DNA from: Dipteronia dyeriana
Lineage: Eukaryota; Streptophyta; Magnoliopsida; Sapindales; Sapindaceae
Direction of reading: 5' to 3'
DNA: 64,000 nucleotides
Assembly (NCBI GenBank): GCA_032871835.1
Contig: CM065297.1
Span: 35,039,598-35,103,597, forward strand
Part shown: one piece after another, positions 11,306-23,263 of the stretch
Layout: every line of letters starts with the position of its first letter
Numbering within the stretch: position 1 is the first letter of the stretch
Position numbers and translations under genes: made by a program
Notes under the pieces: model-generated
What the model was told of the DNA's origin: nothing
The model's database searches: none
Seen by the model: the letters and a program-made list of their open reading frames with translations, nothing else

Positions 11306-13362
11306 TGTTGGGGTTTATGCCCTAAACATGTAATTTGTAAATGGATTTATGAAGTAAATAAAAAGAAAGGACAAATTCATTTTTGTTATGTTATTTATTT
11401 TATAAACTTGTGCACATATTAACATCCTGGATTATTTGATGTAATCTCGAACTGTGTATATGAGTGTCATATACGGATGGATACAGTAAGAGACGTGCAA
11501 TCTAAAGAGTCCATAAATAGCAAATAAAGCTGGGTACTTTATTTGTGATTAATCTATAGCTGTCGTCCATTCCGTAATGTACAGTGATTCTATCATGAAT
11601 CATTCATATGAGATATGGGAAAGGAGGCTCCTTGTATGATGTGATCATATAGGACTGGGCCATGATCTATATGAATCTGACACCAAGATCCGTTTACCGA
11701 TGAGATTCATATATATCAACTAATGATGACTATATGTGGGTGATCTTAATCCTGAGTGTCTTATCGACTCCTTTGGGTTAGATCGTGGAATTTGATATAT
11801 CATGGGTGAGATCAGATGCATTTCCTGATCAATATACTCTGTATGTTGGGATTGTGGTTTGGCTTGTGGCTGGGAAGGTTTGTATACAATAGGGGAACTT
11901 CTTTTGATAAGTAGATGGTAGTTCCCTTAAGGGTTGATTCGGGGCTTGGACAATATGAGTGCTCTCCTAATTCCGTGAGGAAATAGGATTTATTGTCCAT
12001 TAAAGAATCAATGGTACTTAAAGGATATATGTAATTAGAGGGGTATAACATACATTATGAACCGACTCTAATTATTAACTACTGTGGAGAATCACACCAT
12101 ATGTAATAGCTATATCGAAGGACACCGAGTTGTATCTGTATGTGTTAAAACGTCTGCAGTTGAGAGAGTGCAGCTTGGGTTTTTAGTAGATTAACACCGG
12201 AGTTAATAATCAAGGAATATTAATTAAAGAGTTTAATTAACGATTCCGAGGATTATTGGAGCCAAAATACTACGGGTCCATTAGGTCCCCTTGCTAGCCC
12301 GATCGATTTAGGTAACAAGGGTCACGGTTAATTAATTGGATTATCCAATTAATTGTGTTACGAAAGTGACAAGTGTCAGGAATTGATTGAGTAATTAGAT
12401 TATTCAATTGATTAAAATGACAATTATGACAATTAAATATTAAGATTATTTAACAGTGTAATTAGTCATGAATGGAGGGTTTCAATTGTTATTTATTCAT
12501 TATGATGAGATAATATGATTATCTCATTTATTAAATAAAATAAATTATATCTATATGAATTTGAATTGTTTAAATTTAAGTTTATATATATAATATCTTA
12601 TTTGATAAATAAAATATAGATTTTATTTTTTAAATAAAGATATGATCAGTTTTTTTTCAAAAAAATATTATTTATAGGATATACATTATTTAAATTAAGT
12701 GAAAAAAAAACCAATGTGCGTGAAAACGCACAGCAAACATATATATATAGACAAAAAAGGTATAGGGAGTTTGTTTTTTTTTTGTCAAACATTAAAAAGT
12801 CAATTGGTTTTTTACTTTTATGCAAAAAAGGGTGTGTGTGATTCAACAATGCGTGCATCAATTTTTTTTTTTTTAAAAAAAAGAAATTAAGCACAGATCA
12901 ATTTTTGTTTTGAAGCAATTAGTGTGTGCGTGAAACACAGGTCAACACATATATTAGAGTTTGCTTGAGATGCAAATAGTATAAGTGTTGCATAGTGAAA
13001 ATTAAGAAAGAGTTTCTTAGTTTTCTTACATCCTCCATTCTAAGTTCCTAAGACCGTGACGCGCCCACACGCAGTTACCAATCCTAGGAATAGCTAGGAA
13101 GATCATTGGTACAGACCAGGAGAATATCAAAAAGTGAAGGAGCCTCCAAACGTTGGTATGGTTCTATTTTAATCTTCTTTTTTATTATTGATTACAATTT
13201 CTTGTATTTACATATATATTTTGTTAGTGTAATAATTTTTATATGTATTTGTTCTGAAAATAATTACGACCTCAAGTTCACTGGTCCTTGATACAAATTA
13301 CGATCTATGTAAAAATTTTAAAACCCATTTCCGATGCACAACCGGTGAACGGGATTCCAACA
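11306..13362 (+). repeat. 5' LTR of copia-1
   Basis: The 2,057-bp LTR starts TGTTGGGGTTTATGCC and ends TTCCAACA. It aligns with the 3' LTR and, inverted, with 915-2982. Short ORFs inside it are chance. No protein-coding content. Confidence 0.93.
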
Positions 13363-13378
13363 ATTGGCATCAGAGACA
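13363..13378 (+). other. Primer binding site of copia-1
   Basis: ATTGGCATCAGAGACA directly follows the LTR. It is the tRNA-iMet site TTGGTATCAGAGCC with two or three changes. Confidence 0.85.
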
Positions 13379-14936
13379 ATTTTATTTTTGGAACAGGAAA
13401 TTATTTTCGATGCTCCTATATGTATGATTGTGTAGACACAATTTAAATTGACTGTATGATGTTTTATATGTATATTAAATTTTTTAATTTACAAAAACAT
13501 GATCGATCGTTAATTATATGGTACTGTGGATTTAAAGTTTACGGGTTGTATTATTATTATTATTATTTCATTTGTTTATATATTTTTTTACTGTTAATGT
13601 ATTGTAAAAAAAAATGTAGCCTATATTAAAGACCTGGAAAAATCACGAAGAAGGATTCATGAGATGAATCGGAGTGACTTGAAGAGACTGGAAGAATCAG
13701 AAATTACAAGTAGACCAAGGAATGCCTTGGAGGTATTTTTGTAACTTTAGATTCCAATTTTTTTTAGGTTAAAAAATCCACAGTACTCGATCAATTCATA
13801 TATGCTTTATATTATGTGATGATAAAAGCATTGTCATGCATACGTATGTCATTTAGATTAGATGTGTCTACACAAATATATTTGATATGTCATACATGCA
13901 TCATAGCCTGATATTTTATGTATTTTTTTAATGTGATTAAAATGGGTAAATACATAAATTGGCTATGGAAATGAGATAAGTTTTTTAATGGTAAAAAAAA
14001 TTGGTAATTCTCATTAATATTAATATAGTTATTAAAGAGTTTAATAAGTTAGATTAATTTAATATTAAGATTAATAGGGTCATTTATAGTAATTTGGATT
14101 AATTTGATTAATTACCAAAGTATAAATGAACCGAATATTGTGTTAGAGTTTTAATAGTTAAAACTTGGTAAACACTATCATAATAATCTGACCTTATAAA
14201 AAAGTTTACAATGGGTTAGATTATTCACTAATAGATTAGATTTTTAATTATTAAAAATCATTAATAATTTATTAATTAATTAGAATTTGGTTCTAATTAG
14301 TTAATGCACTAGATAACTTGATTAAAGTTAGCCGTTTGATCCTGTAAAGTCTAGGTACATTAACGGATAATAGAATACCTTAGTTTTAAATAGTGAGTGG
14401 GAGAGGGATATATGACATATATATCCCGTAGTCTCCATCATTAGTTCAACACCGTGAGATCCGAGTGGGGCCTCGTGAAGGCTTTGCTTTCGTCCTCCCT
14501 ACGGAGGGTTTCTACAAAGGTCAATACCAAGGTGGACTTTCTAACAGATAGGATTTCTATGAGTATTTCGGGATTGACCGACCCGAGCAATTCTCGAATA
14601 AAACTCGTGAGATCTTAAATTGTGGGTTACACTCACGAAGGTTTTGATTAAGTTTGTTAATTAAAAACCTGACTGAATAAATGATGGTTGAATGATATGG
14701 AATAAGAGTTATTCTAGAATATCATTTGATTGAGAATGTCTCGGTCCAACATGCGAAGATTTGACCGACCCTAAGGCGTCACTTTTTTGTGGTATGTTGG
14801 ATAGTCATGGTATAGTAACTATTTTAGGGTAGTTCTAGTTTGTTAAACATGTTCGTGCATCATGTTTAAATTTATACCAAAGCACTCGCACTTGTTTTAA
14901 ATAAATGACTGAATGAATGTTTTATTTATTTCAACA
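13379..14936 (+). other. copia-1 untranslated leader
   Basis: About 1.56 kb lies between primer site and gag with no credible ORF. The first 900 bases match the copia-0 leader in inverse. The stretch near 14460-14530 is more GC-rich than its surroundings and may hold packaging structure, but that is only a guess. Confidence 0.75.
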
Positions 14937-15719
14937 ATGTCTTCTGCATTACTTTAAATTCTCACAAACGAAAAATTAACTGGTGATAACTACAGTAAGT
15001 GGAAACTTAATATTAATGCAATTTTGGTCACCAAAGACCTCAAGTTTGTGCTTACGAAGGAATGTCCTCTTGCACCTACTGCCAATGCCACACGAACTAT
15101 TCGTGAGGCATACCAGCGATGGGTCTCGTCTGATGAGAAGGCCCGAACATATCTGTTGACTTCAATGACAGACGTACTTGTTAAAAAGCACGAAGCAATG
15201 ACTTCAGCATTCAAAATCATGGAGTCATTACTAGCTATGTTCAGCAGCCCTCCGAGCAAAAGCGACACGAAGATATTCATTCCACTATGCTTGCTCGCAT
15301 GAAGGAATGTGCATCAGTTCAGGAACATGTCCTGAGCATGATGTCATACTTCAACATGGCAAGAGTCAATGGCTGAGCCATTGAAAAACCCAGTCAAGTG
15401 AGCATCATACTGACGACTCATCCAAAGAGTTTTGATCAGGGATGAACAATTTAAAGTTCAATCTTACACAGTTGCTCAATGAGCTCGCTACCTTTGAGTC
15501 CTTGATTAAGGACAACAAGGGCAAGATTGGTGAGGCAAATGTTACCGAACCATCTTCCTCTAATAATAAGAAGAGGAAGAGGTCCTCTGGAAGGTAAAGG
15601 GTAAGCCCAAACCCAAGAAAGCCTAACGCAAAAAGAAGGGCCCCTTCACCGACCAAGACAAAGGAAAATGTTTCCATTATAACAAGGTCGGGCACTGGAA
15701 GAGGAACTGTCCTCAGTAC
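14937..15719 (+). pseudogene. copia-1 gag, broken
   Basis: The start at 14937 is followed by a stop six codons later (14955), then by the gag N-terminal block 'KLTGDNYSKWK' and 'RTYLLTSMTDVLVKKHEAM' (open frame 15024-15302). A base is lost near 15250, an in-frame stop follows 'RVNG' near 15375, and a second shift near 15440 restores 'LLNELATFESLI'. The zinc knuckle at 15669-15710 reads C-x2-Y-x4-H-x4-C: the second cysteine has become tyrosine. The family role is capsid formation around element RNA. Confidence 0.88.
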
Positions 15720-18700
15720 TAGGATGAGGTAGCTAGGAATAAAAATATGAGAGGTAAATATGATTTACTTGTTCTTGAATCTTGTTTAGTGGAAGATGAT
15801 TCTTCACCCTGGATAGTTGATTCGGGGACCACTAACAATGTTTGTTCTTCTTTGCAGTTGACTGATTCTTGGACACAGTTAGAAAAGGGAGCCTTATCAA
15901 TGTGTATGGGGTCGGGGGATGTCGTATCGGCCAAAGTAGTGGGAGCAATAAGATTACAATTATGTAAAAATAATATTTTTTTTATCATTAAATAATGTTT
16001 TTTATATTCTTGGATTTACACGAAATTTGATTTCCGTTTCTAAGTTGTTAGAATAAAAATATCCTGTTTCTTTTAATAATAAGTCCGTTATGATTGGAAA
16101 GAATGGTCTTAATATTTGTTTAGGAATTAATGAAATCAATTTGTATGTGTTAAGACCTTTAATACATACTACAATGCTCAACACTGAAATGTTTAAGGTT
16201 GAAATACCAAAAACTGAACGACATAAGATTTCTCCATATAATGACACGTATCTCTGGCATCTAAGCCTTGGTCATATCAACATTGTCCGGATAGACAGAT
16301 TAGTAAAAAATGGATCTTTAAGTGAGTTAAAGGTTGGCACCTTACCTGTCTGTAAATCTTGTCTATAAGGTAAGATAACTAATAGACCTTTTACTGGAAA
16401 AAGGCTTAGAGCTAAAGAACTGCTAAAGCTTATACATACAGACATCTACGAACCGATGAATTTTAAATCTAGGGGTGGTTATAAGTATTATGTCACCTTT
16501 ATAGATGACTACTCAAGATACGGATAAGTCTACCTGACGTAAAAAAAGTCGAAAACTTTTGAAAAGTTTAAAGAATTTCAAGCTGAAGTTGAGAATCAAT
16601 TAGGTAGGACTACCAAGTAACTACGATCAGATCATGAAGGTGAGTACCTTGACCAAGAGTTTGAAGACTTCATGGTTGAGGATGGGATAGTTTCCCAACT
16701 CACAGCTCCCGGTACACTTCAGCAAAATGGTTTAGCAGAGAGGAGAAACAGAACCCTGATGGAAATGGTGAGATCCATGATTAGTTTCTCATCATTACCA
16801 AATTTCTTCTGGGGATATGCGTTACAAACAGCAACATAAATTTTGAATGTAGTGCCATCCAAATCTGTTCCTAAGACTCCCCTAGAGTTATGGAATGGTC
16901 GTAAAGCTAGTTTGTGACATTTTCGCATATGGGGATGTCCAGCACACGTTCTGAAGAATAGAACTGGAAAGCTAGACTCCAAGTCTACTGTCTGCCTGTT
17001 TGTAGGATACTCCAAGAAGACCAGAGGTGGACACTTCTATAGTCCCGAAGATAACAAAGTATCTATACCGACAAATGCAACGTTTCTTGAGGACAATTAC
17101 ATTAGTGACCATAAACCACGTTCCAGGATTGTATTAAATGAGTTGGAGCCTGGTGAGCCTGGTGAGACTGGTGCTTCACAACAAGAGTTGTTGATCCACA
17201 AACATCTGAGAGTCAGATGGTTCCTGATCAGGATACACTACCACCTAGACGTAGTTATAAGGTTATGAGACAACCTGAACACTATTTAGGTATAGGTGAG
17301 GGACTAGGTAATGTCACTGCTGATAGTGTGGATGATCCATTGACATTTAAGAATGAAATAGAAAATCCTGATAAAAAGGAATAGCTTAAAGCCATGAATC
17401 TCGAGATGGAGTACACGTACTCTAACTCAGTCTGGGATCTTGTAGACTTACAGGATGGGGTAAAACCCATAGGGTGTAAGTGGATCTACAAGAGAAAGAT
17501 AGGAGTAGACGGGAAGGTAAAGACCTTCAAGGCAAGGCTAATGGCCGAGGGTTATACCCAGAAAGAGGGGGTCGATTATGAAGAGACATTCTCACCAGTA
17601 GCCATGTTTAAGTCTGTTTAGATTCTCTTATCCATTGCTGCCTATTTTGATTATGAAATTTGGCAAATAGATGTCAAGACTGCATTCTTGAATGGCAATC
17701 TTGATGAGAGCATCTATATGATACAACCAGAGGGATTCGTGTCTCCAGATCAAGAGCAAAAAGTTTGCAAGCTGCAAAGGTCCATCTATGGACTTAAGCA
17801 ATCATCTAGATCTTGGAAAATCATGTTTGATGATGTGATCAAAACCTATGGCTTTGAGCAGAACGTTGATGAGGCTTGTGTCTAAAAGCGGATTATTAAT
17901 AAGAAAGTAGTTTTCTTGGTCCTATATGTACATGATATCCTACTCATTGGGAATGATGTTGGGGTGTTGTCTGATGTAAGGGCTGGCTGGCTAGCCAATT
18001 CCAAATGAAAGATTTTGGTGAGGCAAGTTATGTTCTAGGGATCCAACTTATTAGGGATCGTAAGAACAAACTCATAGCACTGTCCCAAGCACCATATGTC
18101 GATAAGATTCTTGTGCAACTTTCGATACAGAACTCAAAGAAAGGTAATTTACCTTCAAGACATGAAGTTAACTTGTCTAAGGAACAGTGTCCTAAAACAC
18201 CTCAAGAAGTTGAGGATATGAGACGTGTACCCTATGCATCGGCAGTAGGTAGTCTCAAGTATGTTATGTTATGTACGAGACCGAACATCTACTATGCAGT
18301 GGGAGTAGTCAGTAGATACCATTCCAACCCAAGATTGGATCATTGGGTTGCTGTCAAGACTATTCTCAAGTATCTTCGGAGAATGAGAAATTATATGCTA
18401 GTGTATTCCGGACATGATTTGATCTCGTTAGGATACACAGATTCTGATTTTCAGTCAGACAGGGATTCTAGAAAATCCATGTCTGGATCAGTATTCACCC
18501 TTGGTGGTCGATCCATTGTGTAGAGAAGTATCAAACAATCTTGCATTGTTGACTCCACCATGGAAGCCGAATATGTAGCCGCTTATGAAGCTGCTAAAGA
18601 GGCTATTTGGCTCCATAAATTCTTGAGTGATCGGGAAGTTGTTCCAGACATGGATAAGCCCATCACACTTTATTGTGATAACAGTGGTGATGTGGCTAAT

Positions 18701-18910
18701 TCCAAAAAACTAAGAAGCCACAAGAGAGGGAAGCATATAGAGAGAAAGTATCATCTCATCAGAGAGATAATGTAGAGAGGAGATGTAATCGTCACCAAGA
18801 TAGCCTCACAAGAAAATCATGATGATCCATTCGTTAAGACCTTACCGGCTAAAGTGTTTTCGGGTTACCTAGATGGTCAAGGGTTACAAGACATGCCTCA
18901 CTTGCTTTAG
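15720..18910 (+). pseudogene. copia-1 pol (protease, integrase, RT, RNase H), broken
   Basis: The protease motif is DSGTTNNV (about 15820). After a frameshift near 15985 come the pre-integrase zinc region ('YLWHLSLGHIN') and integrase, with 'IDDYSRYG' and an intact 'QQNGLAERRNRT' catalytic glutamate. Stops fall near 16366, 16525 and 16618. RT runs from about 17420 ('GCKWIYKRK', 'KTAFLNGN', 'SIYGLKQSSRSW'). Its YVDD box reads YVHD (17925-17936), so a catalytic aspartate is lost. Another shift near 17970 leads to RNase H ('GYTDSDF', 'STMEAEYVAA', 'LYCDNSGDV'), ending at the stop at 18908. The layout is typical of a Tnt1-like pol. Confidence 0.93.
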
Positions 18911-18924
18911 TGCAAGTGGGAGAT
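18911..18924 (+). other. Polypurine tract of copia-1
   Basis: TGCAAGTGGGAGAT directly precedes the 3' LTR and would prime plus-strand DNA synthesis. Confidence 0.8.
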
Positions 18925-20946
18925 TGTGGGGGTTTATGCCTTGAACATGTAATTTGTAAATGGATTTATGAAGTAAATAAAAAGAAAGGTTCAATTCATT
19001 CTTGTTATGTTATTTATTTTATAAACTTGTGCAAATATTAACATTCTGGATTACCGGATGAAATCTCAAACTGTGTATATGACTGTCATATACGGATGGA
19101 TACAGTAAAAGATGTGCAATCCAAAGAGTCCATAGATAGCAAATAAAGCTGGGTACTTTATTTGTGGTTAATTTATCGATGCGATCTATTCTATCCTGAA
19201 TCACTCATATGAGATATGGAAATGAAGGCACCTTGTATAATGTGATCATATAGGACTGGGCATGATCTATATGAATCTGATACCAAGATCCGTTTACCGA
19301 TGCGATTCGTACATATCAACTAATGATGGCTATATGTGGGTGATCTTAATCATGAGTGTCTTATTGACTCCTTCAGGTTAGATCGTGGTCTTTGATATAC
19401 CATGGGTGGGGTTAAATGCATTTCCTGATCAATATACTCCGTATATTAGGATTGTGGTTTGGCTTATGGCTGGGAAGGTTTGTACACATTGGTGGAATCT
19501 ACTCATTCTTTTGAGAAGTAGATGGTAGTTCCATTAAGGTTTGATTCGGGGCTTGGACAATATGAGCGCTCTCCTAATTCCGTGAGGAAATAGGATTTAT
19601 TGTCCATTAGAGAATCAATGGTACTTAAAGAATATATGTAATTAGAGGGGTATAACGGACATTATGACCCAACTCTAATTATGAACTACTGCGGAGAATC
19701 ACACCATATGTAAAAACGTCTGCAGTTGAGAGAGTGCAGTTTCAGGTTTTCAGTAGAATAACACCGGAGTTAATAATCAAGGAATATTAATTAAAGAGTT
19801 TAATTAATGATTCCAATGATTATTGGAGCTTAAAATACTGTGGGTCCATTAGGTTCCCTTTGCTAGCCAAATCAATTTAGGTAACAAGGGTCACGGTTAA
19901 TTAATTGGATTATCCAATTAATTGTGTTACGAAAGTGACACGTTTCAGGAGTTGATTAAGTAATTAGATTATTCAATTTATTAAAGTGACAATTATGATA
20001 ATTAAATAATAAGATTATTTAATAGTGTAATTAGTCATGAATGGAGGGTTTCAATTGTTATTTATTTTTGAATGATGAGATAATATGATTATCTCATTTA
20101 TTAAATAAAAAAAATTATATATATTTGAATTTGAATTGTTTAAATTTATATATATATATATATATATATATAATATCTTATTTGATAAATAAAATGTAGA
20201 TTTAATTTTTTAAATAAAGATATGATCAGTTTTTTTTTAATTTAAATATTATATATATTATATATATTATTTTAAAAAAAACAATTGTGCATGAAAACGT
20301 ATAGCAAACATATATATATATATATATATATATTGACAAAAAAGGTACAGAGAGTTTGTTTTTGTTTTTTTTTTGTCAAACACGTTAAAAAGTCGATTGG
20401 TTTTTTGTTTTTTATGCAAAAAAGGGTGTGCGTGATTCAACAATGCGTGCATCAAGTTTTTGTTTTCAAAATAAGGAATTAGGCACAGATCAATTTTTGT
20501 TTTCGAAGCGATTAGTGTATGCGTGAAACACAGATCAACACATATATTAGAGTTTGTATGAGATGTAAATAGTGTAAGTATTGCATAGTGAAAATTAAGA
20601 AAGAGTTTCTTAGTTTTCTTACATCCTCCATTCTAAGTTCATGAGACCGTGACGCATCCACACGCAGTTACCAGTCTTAGGAATAGTTAGAAAGACCATT
20701 GGTACAGACCATGAGAATATCGAAAAGTGAAAGAGCCTTGTATGGTTCTATTTTAATCTTCTTTTTTATTATTGATAACAATTTCCTGTATTTAAATATT
20801 TATTTTATTAGTGTAATAATTTTTATATGTATTTGTTCCGAAAATAACTATTATCCCAAGTTTACTAGTCCTAGATACAGATTACGATATGTATAAATTT
20901 TTTAAAACCCATTCCGGTTGCGCGACCGGTGAACGGGATTCCAACA
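18925..20946 (+). repeat. 3' LTR of copia-1
   Basis: The LTR is 2,022 bp, from TGTGGGGGTTTATGCC to TTCCAACA, and pairs with 11306-13362. It carries AT microsatellites near 20148-20172 and 20310-20333 that the 5' LTR has in shorter form. Many point differences from the 5' LTR indicate an old insertion. Confidence 0.93.
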
Positions 20947-20951
20947 TAAAT

Positions 20952-21640
20952 ATGTAATGCAATTAGGAGAGATGAGTTCTGATGTGATTGTTCGTAGAAG
21001 GACTTGCATTCTATTGTTAATGTATTTTTGAGTTTATCATGTCAGATTACTCATCGAGTTGATTAAACTGTTGGCAAAATGATCATGCCATGAAATTAGT
21101 TTTGAAATTGTTTTGTTTCTACCTGATATTTTTGAATTTTTTGACTCTTTTTGTGTCTTTACCTGAGTAGGTTAATTTTATCGCAGCTTTGCTGGGCATA
21201 CCAATTAGCAGGTTTCGTAGACCAATACTTAAAGGTTTCATTTTAACTTATTTTAATTTTACAATCTCTCATTCTTTTTCTTTCATGCTCTGCTTTATCC
21301 ACTCTTGCATGTAATATTTGTTATATATATATTTCTAGTTGAAATTTTTCATAAGAAAATGATATATATATATATATATATATATATTCCTGCTTCTAAT
21401 GCTAGCAATGAGAGTGCAAATGATTCTATCTTCTTCATCATTAAAATCATCATGTTTAATGTTTGGCCTCAGATAGTTGAGCCATCTAAGTCTGCAACTT
21501 TTCCCACATCTCTTTAGACCTGATATTGCACCAAAGAAATAAGAACAATTAAGAAATTTAAACTAGTTTCAAGAGAGAGATATGAGGAGTGATGATGTTT
21601 CATTTTCATCTCATGTTTTGTTAATTTGTGTTTGAAAAAC
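20952..21640 (+). other. CACTA interior, probable intron with a possible small exon
   Basis: Mostly AT-rich DNA without an ORF. A 48-bp piece near 21186-21233 is framed by 'ttttatcgcag' and 'ttaaag|gtttca', so it could be an exon, but I do not recognise either of its two open readings. An AT microsatellite lies at 21362-21388. The remainder shows nothing I can name. Confidence 0.3.
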
Positions 21641-21652
21641 TTATATAATTAG

Positions 21653-21788
21653 CAGCTTTATGAGGAACGGCAGTCCAGTTGCCACCAGTACCATATTTGT
21701 CTATGTATTCCTTGAGCTTTGAGTCTTTTTCAGGTAACCATGGTTCCTTTTTCACATTTGCCTTGTCACAGCAAAGAGCCCAACCCAT
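21653..21788 (-). pseudogene. Captured first exon of an R2R3-MYB transcription factor gene
   Basis: On the minus strand an ATG at 21788 opens 45 codons plus one base. The reading has 'CCDKANVKK', 'PW', '[15 protein letters not shown]' and 'PHKA', the start of the first MYB repeat of the plant RAX/MYB36-37-68-84 type. The first two repeat tryptophans are present. The piece stops exactly where intron 1 of R2R3-MYB genes starts (phase 1, after 'KAG'), and the next bases are 'ctaatta', probably a mutated 'gtaatta' donor. Several conserved residues differ (for example Gly to Glu before PW), so it is decaying. It lies antisense inside the CACTA, which suggests capture of a host gene fragment. No second MYB exon is seen. 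Confidence 0.88.
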
Positions 21789-22417
21789 CTCAACTCGATC
21801 TCTCTGATTTCTCTATGTAAGAGAAGTCTCTCTTATGATGATCTCTTGGATATTTGCTGACCTCTTTAAGGAACCAAAGGTCTCATACAGACTTTGGATG
21901 AACTTTGGTAGTGGTGTCCTATTATATTATACGGCTAATCAATATAAGGAGATTTGGGTGGTCTCCAACTCTTTACATCTACAGTTAAAATAAAAAATAA
22001 AACTATATATACAAATATATATTTTATTTAAAAAAAGATACATAAGTCAATGTGTTTGATTGACAAATCCATTCAGTTTTTTTTGCTAATTAGTTTAGAT
22101 GTTGTTAGAACCATATCTTAGACCCATATCTTAAAGTCCATTCAGTTTTTATTACTACTGCTACTACTAGCTAGTTAAGATCTAAGTATAACCTTGCTTG
22201 ATCAGTCTCTTTAAAAAAAGCATCCAAAGTTTTGACAAAGTATTAACAATAAAGCAAGCAAAGTCTTATTAGTTATATGTAGTTAAACAAGACCTTTTGC
22301 AATATTTGGTATATATATTTTTCTGCTTCCTATTTAGTTTCATGCATATATTCGCCAGGAAAGAATATAAATAGGACCTTTTGAGAATGTAATATTTTTT
22401 TTCCCTTTTTCATCTGT
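21789..22417 (-). other. Probable captured MYB 5' leader and upstream DNA
   Basis: Read on the minus strand, the bases before the MYB start codon are purine-rich and look like a plant 5' leader ('gagagatcgagttgag' then ATG). It is plausible that some hundreds of bases of upstream MYB DNA were taken with the exon. The outer limit cannot be placed from sequence alone. Minus-strand ORFs at 22330-22537 overlap the plus-strand exon at 22418 and are not supported. Confidence 0.4.
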
Positions 22418-22560
22418 AGAGTAAGAAATGAATATAGAGATGGTGACGAAAATTTTGTTGAGGCTGCTAAAAGAAATGCTTGAAATCGTGATTTGATAGT
22501 TTGCCCTTGCAAACAATGTATAAATCAAAATTTTCATCCTACTAAGATAAAGCTGATAGA
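22418..22560 (+). pseudogene. CACTA transposase-associated domain exon, broken
   Basis: After a splice acceptor ('catctgtag', about 22411-22419) the frame reads 'YRDGDENFVEAAKRNA', a stop at 22481, then 'LIVCPCKQCINQ'. This fits the transposase-associated domain found at the N-terminus of En/Spm-type proteins, where the CPC-x2-C cysteines bind metal. The exon is cut off by the MITE whose 8-bp duplication starts at 22561. It supports the CACTA assignment and gives the gene's direction as plus. Confidence 0.7.
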
Positions 22561-22568
22561 GCTGTAGC

Positions 22569-22970
22569 TAGAGGTGTCCATGGTTCAGTTAAACCGTTCG
22601 AAACCGAACTCCCAAAACCATAACCGAAACCGAAACCGAAACCGAACCATAATCGAACCGGTTTCCCGGCGGTTCGGTTACGGTTATCTTTTCCCAATAA
22701 CCGCCTTAAAACCGGTGGTTTAACAGCCGGTTTTGATATATTTTATATTAAAAAAATTGACCAATAGTATTGTGACACGTGTCAACTCATTTGGAAAATA
22801 AAATCGATAGTAACCGAAACCGACCCGGAACCGTCAAACCGGCAGTTACGTAACCGAACCAAACCGTCTTACTCTGGTTATGGTTACGGTTAGGCCATTC
22901 CACGAAATTGAAACCAGAACCGGCGGTTCGTAACCGAAACCAAACTGGAACCGAACCGTAGACACCTCTA
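22569..22970. mobile_element. 402-bp hAT-type MITE
   Basis: The ends are inverted: TAGAGGTGTCCATGGTTC on the left, and TAGAGGTGTCTACGGTTC read from the right. It is flanked by gctgtagc (22561-22568) and gctgcagc (22971-22978), an 8-bp duplication with one change, which is the hAT length. The interior is rich in 'aaccgaaacc' and 'ggttcggtt' units in both orientations and could fold back on itself. It has no transposase ORF. It is inserted into the transposase-associated exon of the CACTA. Confidence 0.9.
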
Positions 22971-23263
22971 GCTGCAGCTGAAGAAAAAGTACACCAGGTA
23001 AACAAATAGAGCTATAATATTATTATTTTTCTTGTGTTTGACATTTTTTAAGTTATAATACCTACTTTATTTTAGCCACAATATTCAAGTAATTCGAATA
23101 TACAAGGGAGTAATAAAGGTATGAAATTCGTTAGATCTTCAAAGGTAAATATTATAAGAAGTTATTTTTTAAAATTGTTACGAAATCAACACATTTTTTG
23201 TTTTAATGATTCTGATTTCTTTTTTATTTTCTAATTTGTCTTTTAACACTTTTATTATTTTAG

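Larger units (their letters stand above)
11306..20946 (+). mobile_element. copia-1, complete but decayed Ty1/Copia retrotransposon
   Basis: Two TG...CA LTRs (11306-13362 and 18925-20946) bracket a tRNA-iMet primer site, a long leader, gag, and pol in the order protease, integrase, RT, RNase H, which is the Copia order. The flanks are gaaat (11301-11305) and taaat (20947-20951), a 5-bp target duplication with one change. The polyprotein has many stops and at least five frameshifts. It is inserted in the CACTA. Its LTR belongs to the same family as copia-0. Confidence 0.95.

Noticed and set aside
16719..17015. 98-codon minus-strand ORF
   Set aside because: It is antisense to the copia-1 integrase and a shadow of that conserved gene.
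22330..22537. Minus-strand ORFs opposite the CACTA exon
   Set aside because: The plus strand holds the transposase-associated motif, and the minus readings match nothing.
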